Counted from the first letter of the stretch, positions 1 through 7,525 are shown. The stretch is DNA of 13,537 bases from JABCPE02 sp963520375 (GCA_963520375.1 CAUQQF010000031.1:1-13537), one strand, 5' to 3'. The notes: generated by a model not told the origin, from the letters alone. Numbers and translations: made by a program.

Positions 1-2
1 CG

Positions 3-416
3 ATGGGACAAATACTGGCAGTAGATTTTGGTAAAAAGCGTTGTGGTCTGGCTGCAACAGATGATTTACGCATAATAGCCAGTGGTTTGGATACTGTGGA
101 AACTACTGCTTTGATGGAGTTTTTGAGAAATTATTTCGGTGAAAATTCTGTGGATGAGGTGGTTATAGGGCTTCCTACGGATTTGAAAGGGAATATGTCC
201 GAAGTGGAGCAGGATATTCAGAAGTTTATAGAAGAATTTAAGAATGAATTTCCAGAGGTATCGGTGGTGCGGTTTGATGAGAGATTTACTTCTAAAATAG
301 CTTCGTATTTCATTAGCCAAAGCGGCAAAAATAAGAAGCAGAGACAAGAAAAAGGATTGATAGATAAGGTAAGCGCTACGCTTATTTTACAACAATATTT
401 AGAACAAAAACTATGA
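3..416 (+). CDS. ruvX: Putative pre-16S rRNA nuclease / Holliday junction resolvase-like protein RuvX (YqgF)
   Basis: A 137-residue protein of the RNase H-fold YqgF/RuvX family, which acts in the cytoplasm in maturation of the 16S rRNA 5' end and was first described as a Holliday junction resolvase homologue. Visible family signatures are the N-terminal strand LAVDFGKKRCGLA with the putative metal-binding Asp8, the DERFTS motif (Asp92-Arg94) and the C-terminal acidic helix DKVSATLILQQYL with Asp121. Length matches the usual 135-150 residues. The ATG at position 3 gives the canonical family N-terminus, so the gene appears complete although it lies at the window edge. Its stop overlaps the start of def by 4 nt (ATGA), implying translational coupling. 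The molecular activity is taken from the family, not from this sequence. Confidence 0.95.
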   Translation: MGQILAVDFGKKRCGLAATDDLRIIASGLDTVETTALMEFLRNYFGENSVDEVVIGLPTDLKGNMSEVEQDIQKFIEEFKNEFPEVSVVRFDERFTSKIASYFISQSGKNKKQRQEKGLIDKVSATLILQQYLEQKL

Positions 417-985
417 TTTTACCTATTAGAGCTTATGGAGACCCTGTTCTTCGTAAGAAATGTAAAGATATTACGCCGGACTATCCAGAGCTGAAAACAT
501 TGATAGACAATATGTTTGAGACAATGTATGACGCTCATGGAATAGGTCTTGCAGCACCGCAGATAGGCTTGGATATCAGGCTTTTTGTGATTGATATCCG
601 CCCATTGGCAGAGGATGAAGATTATTTGGATATTGCAGATAAGCTGAAGGATTTTAAGAAAGTTTTTATCAATGCTATGATATTAGAGGAAAGCGGAAAG
701 GAATGGAAATTCAATGAAGGATGCCTCAGCATACCAGATGTCCGCGAGGATGTTTCGCGAAAAGAAACGATTTTGATAGAATATTTGGATGAAAATTTCG
801 TTAAACATACAGAAACTTTCTCTGACATGAGAGCGAGAGTTATCCAGCATGAATACGACCATATAGAGGGAATTTTGTTCACGGATAAACTTAGTGTTTT
901 AAAGAAAAAAATAATCAAAGGAAAGCTTAATAAAATCAGCGAAGGAAATGTAAATGTAGGCTATAAAATGCGATTTCCGAAGTAA
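413..985 (+). CDS. def: Peptide deformylase
   Basis: A 190-residue metalloenzyme that removes the formyl group from the N-terminal methionine of nascent proteins at the ribosome. All three signature motifs are intact: motif 1 GIGLAAPQIG (residues 43-52), motif 2 EGCLSIP with metal ligand Cys104, and motif 3 QHEYDHIEG with ligands His146 and His150 and catalytic Glu147. Length is typical of bacterial deformylases. The start codon overlaps the ruvX stop by 4 nt, so the two are probably translated from one message. A 34-bp AT-rich gap separates it from the DUF5606 gene, with no terminator seen, so all three genes may share a transcript. Confidence 0.98.
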   Translation: MILPIRAYGDPVLRKKCKDITPDYPELKTLIDNMFETMYDAHGIGLAAPQIGLDIRLFVIDIRPLAEDEDYLDIADKLKDFKKVFINAMILEESGKEWKFNEGCLSIPDVREDVSRKETILIEYLDENFVKHTETFSDMRARVIQHEYDHIEGILFTDKLSVLKKKIIKGKLNKISEGNVNVGYKMRFPK

Positions 986-1019
986 TTAAAGAATAGAAAA
1001 TATAATAATAATTTAGAAT

Positions 1020-1436
1020 ATGCAATTAGAAAAAATTATTTCAATTTCTGGAAAACCAGGGTTGTTTAAGTTGATTTCTCAACTGAGAAATGGGTTTATT
1101 ATAGAAGATGTGACTACACAGAAAAAAATAAGTATTTCTAACACCAGCCAAGTGAGTCTTTTGGATAACATATCTATGTATACCTTTGATAATGAGGTTC
1201 CTCTTTTTGATGTGTTTGAAAATATAGCAAAAAAAGAAGACTACAAAGCTACTATTTCTCACAAAGCTTCTCCAGAGGAGTTGAGAAGTTTCATGGCGGA
1301 AGTGCTTCCAAATTATGATGTTGAGAGAGTTTATGATTCAGATATTAAAAAACTGGCTCAGTGGTATAACATCCTTCAAAAAGCAGGATATATCACTCCG
1401 AACAGCTTTGTAAAAGCAGAGCAACCAGCAGAATAG
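1020..1436 (+). CDS. DUF5606 family protein of unknown function
   Basis: A 138-residue cytosolic protein recognisable as the DUF5606 family, small proteins found in Bacteroidota. The N-terminus MQLEKIISISGKPGLFKLI starts a compact segment (residues 1-75) rich in short strands, followed by a helical part (about 84-130) with the phrase PEELRSFMAEVLPNYDVERV. There is no signal peptide and no membrane segment. No catalytic motif can be recognised, so I assign no function. It follows def by 34 nt and is closed by the terminator at 1469-1503, making it the probable last gene of a ruvX-def-DUF5606 transcript. The family assignment is from memory of the N-terminal and central sequence. Confidence 0.85.
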   Translation: MQLEKIISISGKPGLFKLISQLRNGFIIEDVTTQKKISISNTSQVSLLDNISMYTFDNEVPLFDVFENIAKKEDYKATISHKASPEELRSFMAEVLPNYDVERVYDSDIKKLAQWYNILQKAGYITPNSFVKAEQPAE

Positions 1437-1468
1437 TCATCAGTAAATGTTTGATTAGTATAAATAAG

Positions 1469-1503
1469 CCTTTATTCTATTTTTTCGGAATAAAGGTTTT
1501 TTT
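1469..1503 (+). terminator. Rho-independent terminator after DUF5606 gene
   Basis: A 9-bp perfect inverted repeat (CCTTTATTC, 1469-1477; GAATAAAGG, 1488-1496) with a 10-nt loop is followed directly by a run of T to 1503. It lies 33 nt past the stop of the upstream gene and just before the mazG promoter candidate. Confidence 0.85.
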
Positions 1504-1519
1504 GTCTATAATTTTAAGT

Positions 1520-1527
1520 TAAATTTG
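1520..1527 (+). promoter_or_regulatory. Candidate Bacteroidetes -7 promoter element of mazG
   Basis: TAAATTTG matches the Bacteroidetes -7 consensus TAnnTTTG and sits 17 bp before the mazG ATG, just after a terminator. A TTG at 1502-1504 could be the -33 element, but the 15-bp spacing is shorter than the usual 17-23. No Shine-Dalgarno sequence stands out before the ATG. Confidence 0.5.
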
Positions 1528-1544
1528 AGGAAAAATTCACAGAA

Positions 1545-2315
1545 ATGCATACAAAAACAGAAAAAAAGGAAGCTTTTGGGAGATTACTAGATATCATGGA
1601 TGAATTGAGGGAAAAATGCCCATGGGACAGAAAGCAGACGATGCAGAGCCTACGGCATTTCACGCTGGAAGAAAGCTATGAGCTGTCTGATGCCCTGCTG
1701 GAAGAGGATATGGATGAAATCAAAAAAGAGCTGGGAGATGTCCTGCTGCATTTGGTTTTTTATGCGAAAATAGGCTCGGAGAAGGGGGAGTTTGATATTG
1801 TGGATGTTATCAATTCTCTTTGTGAAAAGCTGATTTACCGCCATCCGCATATTTATGGAGATGCCAAAGTGGAGGATGCAGAAACGGTGAAACAAAATTG
1901 GGAAAAATTAAAACTAAAAGAAGGGAATGAATCTGTGCTTTCGGGTGTTCCGAAGGGGCTCCCATCTATGATAAAGGCGTATAGAATACAAGACAAAGTG
2001 AGAGGCGTGGGATTTGATTTTCCTAATGAAGCAGAGGCGTGGAAAAAAGTAGAGGAGGAGTTGTCAGAATTTCATGCAGAGACCGATAAGGAGAAAAAAG
2101 AAATGGAGCTGGGCGATGTTTTCTTTTCATTGATAAATTATTCCAGAATTATAGGCCTAAATCCTGATAGTGCTTTGGAAAAAACAAATCTGAAATTTAT
2201 TTCTCGTTTTCAAGAAATGGAAAAAATCGCCCAAGAGAGAAAATTGGTTTTATCTGAAATGAGTCTGGAACAGATGGATGAACTCTGGGATGAGGCGAAG
2301 AAAAACACTAAATAA
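1545..2315 (+). CDS. mazG: Nucleoside triphosphate pyrophosphohydrolase MazG
   Basis: A 256-residue, two-domain, all-alpha NTP pyrophosphohydrolase that hydrolyses (d)NTPs to NMP and pyrophosphate, a nucleotide-pool cleaning and stress-related enzyme of the cytoplasm. The N-terminal domain begins with F-RLLDIMDELREKCPWDRKQT (residues 11-32), followed by the EESYE metal site (42-46) and the partner helix KKELGD. The C-terminal domain repeats the pattern with VEEELSEF and EMELGDVFFSLIN. Length is close to the 260-270 typical of full-length MazG, so both domains are present. The ATG at 1545 is chosen because family members start just upstream of the F-RLL segment. Its 3' end overlaps the opposing 106-residue gene by 8 bp. 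Confidence 0.97.
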   Translation: MHTKTEKKEAFGRLLDIMDELREKCPWDRKQTMQSLRHFTLEESYELSDALLEEDMDEIKKELGDVLLHLVFYAKIGSEKGEFDIVDVINSLCEKLIYRHPHIYGDAKVEDAETVKQNWEKLKLKEGNESVLSGVPKGLPSMIKAYRIQDKVRGVGFDFPNEAEAWKKVEEELSEFHAETDKEKKEMELGDVFFSLINYSRIIGLNPDSALEKTNLKFISRFQEMEKIAQERKLVLSEMSLEQMDELWDEAKKNTK

Positions 2316-2628
2316 CAGAGCGAAAAATATGCTCCAAAGTGACTTCTTCATCTGTGTCACAATCAGTTAAATAATGATTGTGTTTAGCTAAAATTGATTT
2401 TAAAGCTGAAAAAATATTTTTAGAAAAACTATTTATAGCAATGTAAATAGTTTTTTTCTTGTCTGTATAAAATCTGGCATCGTATGGAATGCTATCTATT
2501 GATTTGGGTTTTTTCCAATCGATGTAATCCGTTGTAGAAGAGGAAAATAATTCACAATTTTTCAAATCTTTTACAACTGAACTCACAGATTCTTCTGAGT
2601 CTAAATTTATAGAATACTCCCAGCCCAT
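2308..2628 (-). CDS. Hypothetical protein, 106 residues, unrecognised family
   Basis: I do not recognise this protein. It has no signal peptide or membrane segment and looks like a small soluble alpha/beta protein: an N-terminal MGWEYSINLDSEESVSSVV, a central strand pair RFYTDKKKTIYIAINS, and an acidic C-terminus DCDTDEEVTLEHIF. Two cysteines (in KNCEL and TDCDTD) are present. Coding is supported by an intact frame starting 4 nt after the upstream membrane-protein gene on the same strand, as expected in an operon. Its stop lies inside the last 8 bp of mazG on the other strand. The small size resembles accessory or immunity-type proteins, but nothing in the sequence proves that. Confidence 0.7.
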   Translation of the reverse strand: MGWEYSINLDSEESVSSVVKDLKNCELFSSSTTDYIDWKKPKSIDSIPYDARFYTDKKKTIYIAINSFSKNIFSALKSILAKHNHYLTDCDTDEEVTLEHIFRSVI

Positions 2629-2632
2629 AGGA

Positions 2633-3091
2633 TTATTCCTGATATTTGTTTGCTTGGATTTTCCTGTTTTTTTCTTCTCTTTGGTTAAAAATAACTTCTA
2701 TAATTTTCCCTCCAACCCAAGAAAAAGGAAATATCGTAAGGAATATTCCGATCTGATAAAAAGTAGGGTGGTACCCGAAAAAAACGATATCCAAAACAGC
2801 TAAAAAAAGCAGAATAAAACCAATCAAGATGGCATAGGCTACTTTGGCTTTTTTCACGATGAGGGCGGTAGTGATACCTCCGATGGTGGATGCTACTCCC
2901 ATAGAAATCAATAATGCTACGAAAAACCAGCTATTTCCACGCATGTCCTCCAATAGTCTGCTCCATTTTTCAAAGGGTGTGAAGCTAGGATAAGTTATCC
3001 ATTCGGAGTTGATTCTCAGACCGATAGTGATGATAAGCATGGCGACACCAAGTCCCAGCAGCACAGCAAAAGTATTTCTCAAAAAACTCAT
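2633..3091 (-). CDS. Four-helix integral membrane protein of unknown function
   Basis: A 152-residue inner-membrane protein with four hydrophobic segments, at about residues 5-26, 53-78, 85-107 and 112-136. A hydrophilic stretch of about 28 residues (SEWITYPSFTPFEKWSRLLE and after) lies between helices 1 and 2, and the C-terminus is a charged tail rich in Arg, Lys and Glu. Glycines inside helices 1 and 2 (LLGLGVA, TIGGITTAL) suggest close helix packing. No transporter or enzyme motif is recognisable. It begins only 2 nt after the ridA stop and ends 4 nt before the next gene, so the three are almost certainly co-transcribed. It belongs to the uncharacterised small four-helix membrane proteins common in Flavobacteriia. 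Confidence 0.85.
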   Translation of the reverse strand: MSFLRNTFAVLLGLGVAMLIITIGLRINSEWITYPSFTPFEKWSRLLEDMRGNSWFFVALLISMGVASTIGGITTALIVKKAKVAYAILIGFILLFLAVLDIVFFGYHPTFYQIGIFLTIFPFSWVGGKIIEVIFNQREEKNRKIQANKYQE

Positions 3092-3093
3092 AA

Positions 3094-3477
3094 CTAAATT
3101 TTGGTGTGGGCTATCATGGAAATTTCTACACTTACTCCTTTGGGAAGGGCGGCTACCTGTATGGTTTCTCTGGCAGGGTAATCATCATCACTGAAATATG
3201 AAGAGTAGATATCATTTACCAAAGGAAAATTTTTCATATCTGTAAGGAAAATACTCGTTTTTACAACATTAGAAAAATCCAGCCCAGCTCTGTGGAGAAT
3301 GGCTTTTAGGTTTTTCATCACTTGGTGGGTTTCTTCCTCTATTCCCTCTACAAGATTACCATTTTCTGGATTGATAGGAATCTGTCCAGAAATATAAAGT
3401 ATGCCATCCACTAAAACAGCCTGTGAATAAGCTCCAATAGCAAGAGGAGCATCCTGAGTAGAAATTACCTTTTTCAT
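3094..3477 (-). CDS. ridA: RidA family reactive enamine/imine deaminase
   Basis: A 127-residue member of the YjgF/YER057c/UK114 family. RidA trimers hydrolyse reactive 2-aminoacrylate-type enamines and imines released by PLP enzymes such as threonine dehydratase, protecting PLP-dependent enzymes in the cytoplasm. Family signatures are the N-terminal IGAYSQA (14-20), the strand ILYISGQIP, and the C-terminal PARETIQVAALPKG with the substrate-binding Arg103, followed by VEISMIA with Glu118. A conserved Arg plus Glu at these places is typical of the active RidA subgroup. The start is fixed by the family N-terminus MKKVIST. It lies 29 nt after lptD in the same direction but has its own promoter candidate only 5 nt before the ATG. 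Confidence 0.95.
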   Translation of the reverse strand: MKKVISTQDAPLAIGAYSQAVLVDGILYISGQIPINPENGNLVEGIEEETHQVMKNLKAILHRAGLDFSNVVKTSIFLTDMKNFPLVNDIYSSYFSDDDYPARETIQVAALPKGVSVEISMIAHTKI

Positions 3478-3482
3478 ACTTG

Positions 3483-3490
3483 CAAAGATA
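3483..3490 (-). promoter_or_regulatory. -7 promoter element of the ridA operon
   Basis: Read on the minus strand, TATCTTTG is a perfect match to TAnnTTTG. Only five bases (CAAGT) separate it from the ridA ATG, so transcription would start at or within a few bases of the start codon, giving a leaderless or nearly leaderless message. No clear -33 TTG is seen at the expected distance. Confidence 0.6.
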
Positions 3491-3506
3491 CAAAATTCTT
3501 CTCTTT

Positions 3507-6074
3507 TTAGAAAGAACTTGTGGATTGTGGGAAGCTCTGAGTTTTGTATTTTAAAGCATCTCTTAGGATATTGGCTTTTATCCCGATGAAGAAATCATAC
3601 ACCTTGTACTGTCCGATAGGCACCCAGTTGAAAGTAATCGTAAAACTCCTTTGGTCTCGTGCAAAGCCTAATCTAGAGTACGAGAAAGCTTTATTAACCA
3701 AGTCATAATGGGCGCTTCCTGTGATGTTCCAATAAGGTGTAAGTTTTATAGAACCATTCAGCCCGATGGATGCTGTGCGGTCTCCATATCTCTTTGCAGA
3801 GTTGTTATAGGAATAGTTCGCGGTGATGCTCATCGTCCAGTCTTGGTCAAAACGAGCGTAGTTATCATCATCAAAATGGTAGGCTTCCATCATGGCGTAG
3901 CCTTTTTTGTGATATGTTTTTTTCTCTTTGTTTTTTGGTTTTAAAATTTCGTGGAGGGATAGATTTGCTCCTAAATTAAAATATTGTAGTCTGAAATTCC
4001 CAATTTTGTCAAGCCTTGTTCCTATTTCAGAACCTGGCGTAAATGCTATTTTATAAGGGTCAAACGATGCATTGTAATTCAGGCTCAGTTTATTGTTAAA
4101 GAACGAATTCTGAGCATTGATATTGATATACGACCACTTAAAGGTAGGTGCAGCGGCATTGTAGCTGAAATTTACTCCAATGTTTTCAAAAAGTTTTATT
4201 TTCGATACTCCTGTAGAATCTTTCTTTGAAAGAACTTTCATTTCAATATTATTATTAAAATTAAAAGTAACTGATTTTGAAAGACCTGCACTAGGAGAGC
4301 CATAGACTCCGTTTTCAAAAATAGAGTACGAAATAGGATTTCCCGTAGCATCTATGTATTTTTGATAATATCCCCAGCTTTCACTGCTGAAATCAGGATT
4401 GTAGGAAAAACCAATGCTCGGCGTGAAGACATGTCTTACCGCTTGGATTTTGCTGTTTTTTCCGAATTTTAGCATTCCGTAGAGAGTAGTCTGCACGGAT
4501 GCACTTGTATTAAAGGTGCTAAATCCAGTGATGCTCTTTACATCCGTGGTTTCTACGGCGTTGGTAGCAGAGTTGTAGTTTTTTCTAATGGTTTTATTTG
4601 TCAAAACATTATCTGTGGATGCAGATAGTGACAGGTTAAAATATCGCAAAAATGTAGTGGTGGTGCTGAATGTAGATACATTTCTAGCTCCGTATTTCAT
4701 TTTGTCCCACATGGTTTTTGTGAACATTTCGTTTTGCTGTGCATTGACTTCGTTTCTGAAATCAAATTTAGTATTTACCGTGATGTTCTCTATCAGCCCT
4801 TTTCTTACGCCATCTTTAGCTTTGAATAGATAAAACTGGTTCACACTCGCAGTGAGGGATGGAAGCCTTAGGTTAGTCAGTCCAGTAGAAAAATTCTGCG
4901 AATAGGTAAGGTTTCCAGTAAGTGTTACAGGTAGATTTAAAAATCTTTTAGTAAGTGTAATGGACGAGTTTTGCTGAGCATTTAGCACATCTTGATTGAA
5001 TATATAAGAGTTGTTGATGTTATTATTATAAAATCGGCTACTTACAATATCCACAGAAGCGGATAGTTGCAGGAAAGGATTGGCTTTCACATCTTGCTGA
5101 TGAGACCAGTATATTCTGTAAGTGCTTGATTTTGAATAAGAATCAAGTCCTTTTATTCCTCGTATGGTGGTTCCTATATCACCACGGAAAGTACCGCTGT
5201 ATTTATAGTTTTTCTTGTAATTCACCTCTGGGCGGATGTTCCAGCTTCCTTTGGTGTAGTAGTCAGTGAGTATTTTTAGGTCAAAATGTTTCCCCAAAGG
5301 CTGGTAATATCCTAAACCATTCAGATAAAATCCTACATCAGCCCTTTCCCCAAAACTAGGAATGATGAGCCCCGCACTTCTTTTCTCAGTGAAAGGAAGA
5401 ATGGCGAATGGAAGAGCCAAAGGCGTGGGAACCTGCTCTATGTAAAGCTGAATAGGCCCTGTAACCACTTTCCCTGAATTTTTTCCTTTGACAAGTTTTA
5501 GGATAGGAGCAGAGAGGTGGTAATCAGGAAGGGTATCTTTTTTAGCTCTGAAAAGTTCATCAGTTGTAAAGAAACCTCTCCTCATGTAGAATACAGAGTC
5601 GTTTACTTTCTTGGTTTTTTCAGCTACGATAGCCCCTTCGTTTTCCTCTGTTCTAGCGTTGTAGGCTATGGCTTGTTTGGTTTTATAGTTGTAGCTTACC
5701 TCATTGTATTCATATTTTTTACCGCCCTGTGTGGCCACGGCAGGTTTGGTTATTTTTCCCGAAGAATCCACCATTCCCCTTGCAAAAATAGTTCCTCCTT
5801 CCCAGTCTATACTGATGTAGTCAGCCTCTATCTGCATGTCCTGATAGTTTATCTGGGCGTTTTTGTTAAGGAAAGTCATTTTTTTCTCAACATCAAAACG
5901 GCTGTTTTCTGCTTTGCTGAGCAATATGTCTTCTAATTGTTCGTTTACTACAACGACAGTATCTTTTTTTCCTTTATTTTCTTCAATGTTTTTAGGGCTT
6001 GTTTGTGCTAAAAAATTGTTAAAAATTAGGATAATTAAGATTTGTAAGGTAAATTTGAACTTTTTATTTATCAA
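3507..6074 (-). CDS. lptD: LPS assembly outer-membrane protein LptD, Bacteroidetes type
   Basis: An 855-residue outer-membrane protein that forms the LPS translocon at the cell surface, fed by the periplasmic Lpt bridge. Residues 1-23 are a signal peptide (FNNFLA then QTS). Residues of about 45-190 form the periplasmic OstA/LptA-like beta-jellyroll, visible as EADYISIDWEGGTIFARG and EYNEVSYNYKTKQAIAYNA. From about residue 215 a long series of amphipathic strands builds the barrel, beginning near PFAILPFTEKRSAGLIIPSF, a typical LptD segment. The protein ends with Phe, the usual C-terminal signal for barrel assembly. I found no cysteine at all, so the disulfide-controlled maturation known from E. 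coli LptD cannot operate. The gene diverges from the amidase gene and is followed by ridA. Confidence 0.93.
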   Translation of the reverse strand: MINKKFKFTLQILIILIFNNFLAQTSPKNIEENKGKKDTVVVVNEQLEDILLSKAENSRFDVEKKMTFLNKNAQINYQDMQIEADYISIDWEGGTIFARGMVDSSGKITKPAVATQGGKKYEYNEVSYNYKTKQAIAYNARTEENEGAIVAEKTKKVNDSVFYMRRGFFTTDELFRAKKDTLPDYHLSAPILKLVKGKNSGKVVTGPIQLYIEQVPTPLALPFAILPFTEKRSAGLIIPSFGERADVGFYLNGLGYYQPLGKHFDLKILTDYYTKGSWNIRPEVNYKKNYKYSGTFRGDIGTTIRGIKGLDSYSKSSTYRIYWSHQQDVKANPFLQLSASVDIVSSRFYNNNINNSYIFNQDVLNAQQNSSITLTKRFLNLPVTLTGNLTYSQNFSTGLTNLRLPSLTASVNQFYLFKAKDGVRKGLIENITVNTKFDFRNEVNAQQNEMFTKTMWDKMKYGARNVSTFSTTTTFLRYFNLSLSASTDNVLTNKTIRKNYNSATNAVETTDVKSITGFSTFNTSASVQTTLYGMLKFGKNSKIQAVRHVFTPSIGFSYNPDFSSESWGYYQKYIDATGNPISYSIFENGVYGSPSAGLSKSVTFNFNNNIEMKVLSKKDSTGVSKIKLFENIGVNFSYNAAAPTFKWSYININAQNSFFNNKLSLNYNASFDPYKIAFTPGSEIGTRLDKIGNFRLQYFNLGANLSLHEILKPKNKEKKTYHKKGYAMMEAYHFDDDNYARFDQDWTMSITANYSYNNSAKRYGDRTASIGLNGSIKLTPYWNITGSAHYDLVNKAFSYSRLGFARDQRSFTITFNWVPIGQYKVYDFFIGIKANILRDALKYKTQSFPQSTSSF
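6050..6057 (+). promoter_or_regulatory. Candidate -7 promoter element of the amidase gene
   Basis: TAAATTTG matches TAnnTTTG on the plus strand and lies 58 bp before the amidase ATG, inside the first codons of lptD on the opposite strand. No -33 TTG is evident at normal spacing. If used, the two divergent transcripts would overlap at their 5' ends. Confidence 0.35.
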
Positions 6075-6093
6075 TGGTAAGATTTTAATGCCC

Positions 6094-6101
6094 CAAAAAT
6101 A
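6094..6101 (-). promoter_or_regulatory. -7 promoter element of lptD
   Basis: On the minus strand TATTTTTG matches TAnnTTTG and lies 19 bp before the lptD ATG, which predicts a leader of roughly a dozen bases. It occupies the 41-bp gap shared with the divergent amidase gene. Confidence 0.6.
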
Positions 6102-6115
6102 ATAATTTTAAACAG

Positions 6116-7390
6116 ATGAGAATAAATAAATTTTTAATAAGAGCAACTTTAACAGTAATTTTAACATTATTTTTTATCCCAGCCTACGCCCAGAATAAGA
6201 AGTTTACGGTTGTTTTGGATGCAGGGCATGGTGGGTCAGACCCTGGTTCATACAGAACTTTTTCGGATTTGGGAACTCTGAACGAAAAGGATATCACCTT
6301 GGCTGTCACTCTATTGATTGGGAAAAAATTAGAAAAAAATAAAGATTTTAAAGTTATATATACCAGAAAAACAGATTCTTATCCATCATTGACAGAACGA
6401 ACTAATTTGGCTAATAAGAATAAGGCGGATTTATTCGTATCAATGCATTGTAACGCTTCCAAAAGACCAGAGGCTTATGGGTCAGAAACTTTTGTACAAG
6501 GACCAAACCAAAACAAAGAAAATTTAGAAGTAGCAAAAGCTGAGAACGATGTAATCTATCTCGATGAGCAGGATAGAGAAACCTTTGCTTCTTATGACCC
6601 GAATTCTCCAGAATCTCTGATTGCCCTAAAAATTCAGCAAAGTAAATACTTAGAAAGCAGTCTTTTATTGGGAGGACTTATAGAAGATAACTTTGTGAAT
6701 AAAGATAAAAGATATTCAAGAGGTGTGAAACAGCAGAACCTCCATGTTTTACGAAGAAATGCAACACCTTCAGTTTTAGTGGAAATGGGTTTTGTTAGTA
6801 ATTATGAAGAAGCTAAATATATATCCAGCCAAGAAGGGCAAGAAGCTATAGCGGAGTCTGTATATCAGGCTATTGTAAGTTATAAGAAGAGATTAGATAG
6901 AAATGTAAAAGCAGAGCCAGTAAAAGAAGCAGAAAAACCAATGAAAACGGACAGCCGTATCCTGCTGATGAGTTCTGTAACCAAATATAATGAAGGAGAC
7001 CCTGCATTCAGAGGGTTGAAATATATTTTGACTATAAAGGATGGCTCTATGTATAGATATTATTACGGCACGACTAATTATGCATCTATACGAGATGAAA
7101 ACTTGAAAACAGCTAAAGATGCTGGATTTAAAAACGCTACGGTGGTTAATTTTACACCTGACCAAAAGTTATCACAAGGTTATTATACTATAGAATTAGC
7201 TGCTTCACCATCAAGGCTGCCAAAAGATTCTCCTGTAAATAAAATTCCTGATGTCAAAAGAGAAAAAATAGGAGATACACATTACTATACTGCAGGAAAT
7301 GTAAAAACCCTTGAAGAAGCCGTAAAACTGAGAAAACAGATGGAGGAAAAAGGTATAAAAAATCCCGTAATTCAAAAAAACAATAAATAA
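6116..7390 (+). CDS. Periplasmic N-acetylmuramoyl-L-alanine amidase (Amidase_3) with SPOR-like C-terminus
   Basis: A 424-residue zinc hydrolase that cleaves the bond between N-acetylmuramic acid and L-alanine in peptidoglycan, used in cell separation and wall turnover. Residues 1-25 are a signal peptide ending AYA. The Amidase_3 domain (about 30-255) shows the zinc ligands in DAGHGG (His38), LNEKD (Glu57) and SMHCNAS (His111), and the catalytic Glu223 in VLVEMGFVSN. After a charged linker come two related segments, about 285-345 (MYRYYYGTTNYASI...) and 355-424 (GYYTIELAAS...HYYTAGNVKTLEEAVKLRKQ), which resemble a SPOR peptidoglycan-binding fold, the first degenerate. Such domains target proteins to denuded glycan strands at division sites. 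It diverges from lptD, another envelope gene. Confidence 0.93.
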   Translation: MRINKFLIRATLTVILTLFFIPAYAQNKKFTVVLDAGHGGSDPGSYRTFSDLGTLNEKDITLAVTLLIGKKLEKNKDFKVIYTRKTDSYPSLTERTNLANKNKADLFVSMHCNASKRPEAYGSETFVQGPNQNKENLEVAKAENDVIYLDEQDRETFASYDPNSPESLIALKIQQSKYLESSLLLGGLIEDNFVNKDKRYSRGVKQQNLHVLRRNATPSVLVEMGFVSNYEEAKYISSQEGQEAIAESVYQAIVSYKKRLDRNVKAEPVKEAEKPMKTDSRILLMSSVTKYNEGDPAFRGLKYILTIKDGSMYRYYYGTTNYASIRDENLKTAKDAGFKNATVVNFTPDQKLSQGYYTIELAASPSRLPKDSPVNKIPDVKREKIGDTHYYTAGNVKTLEEAVKLRKQMEEKGIKNPVIQKNNK

Positions 7391-7405
7391 TTTTTCAAAA
7401 AAAAT

Positions 7406-7435
7406 TTGGTAGGATAAAAAAAGTTAGTATATTTG
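7406..7435 (+). promoter_or_regulatory. Promoter of the tRNA-Glu/rpsT/tRNA-Glu unit
   Basis: A complete Bacteroidetes-type promoter: -33 TTG (7406-7408), 19-bp spacer, -7 TATATTTG (7428-7435), 18 bp before the first tRNA base. This is the best-formed promoter in the window. Confidence 0.8.
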
Positions 7436-7453
7436 CAAACGCAAAAAACAGTT

Positions 7454-7525
7454 GGCCCGTTCGTCTATCGGTTAGGACTCAAGATTTTCATTCTTGCAAG
7501 AGGGGTTCGATTCCCCTACGGGCTA
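7454..7525 (+). tRNA. tRNA-Glu (anticodon TTC), copy 1
   Basis: A 72-nt cloverleaf. The acceptor stem pairs GGCCCGT with ACGGGCT (first pair G-U), and the anticodon stem CAAGA/TCTTG encloses the loop TTTTCAT with anticodon TTC. The T arm is GAGGGG-TTCGATT-CCCC type. The discriminator is A and CCA is not encoded, so the tail must be added by the nucleotidyltransferase encoded at 8012. Identical to copy 2. Confidence 0.97.

Noticed and set aside
5517..5936. Long plus-strand open frames inside lptD (also at 3708 and 4588)
   Set aside because: They are antisense shadows of lptD with abnormal composition (Cys, Phe, Val rich) and no start signals.
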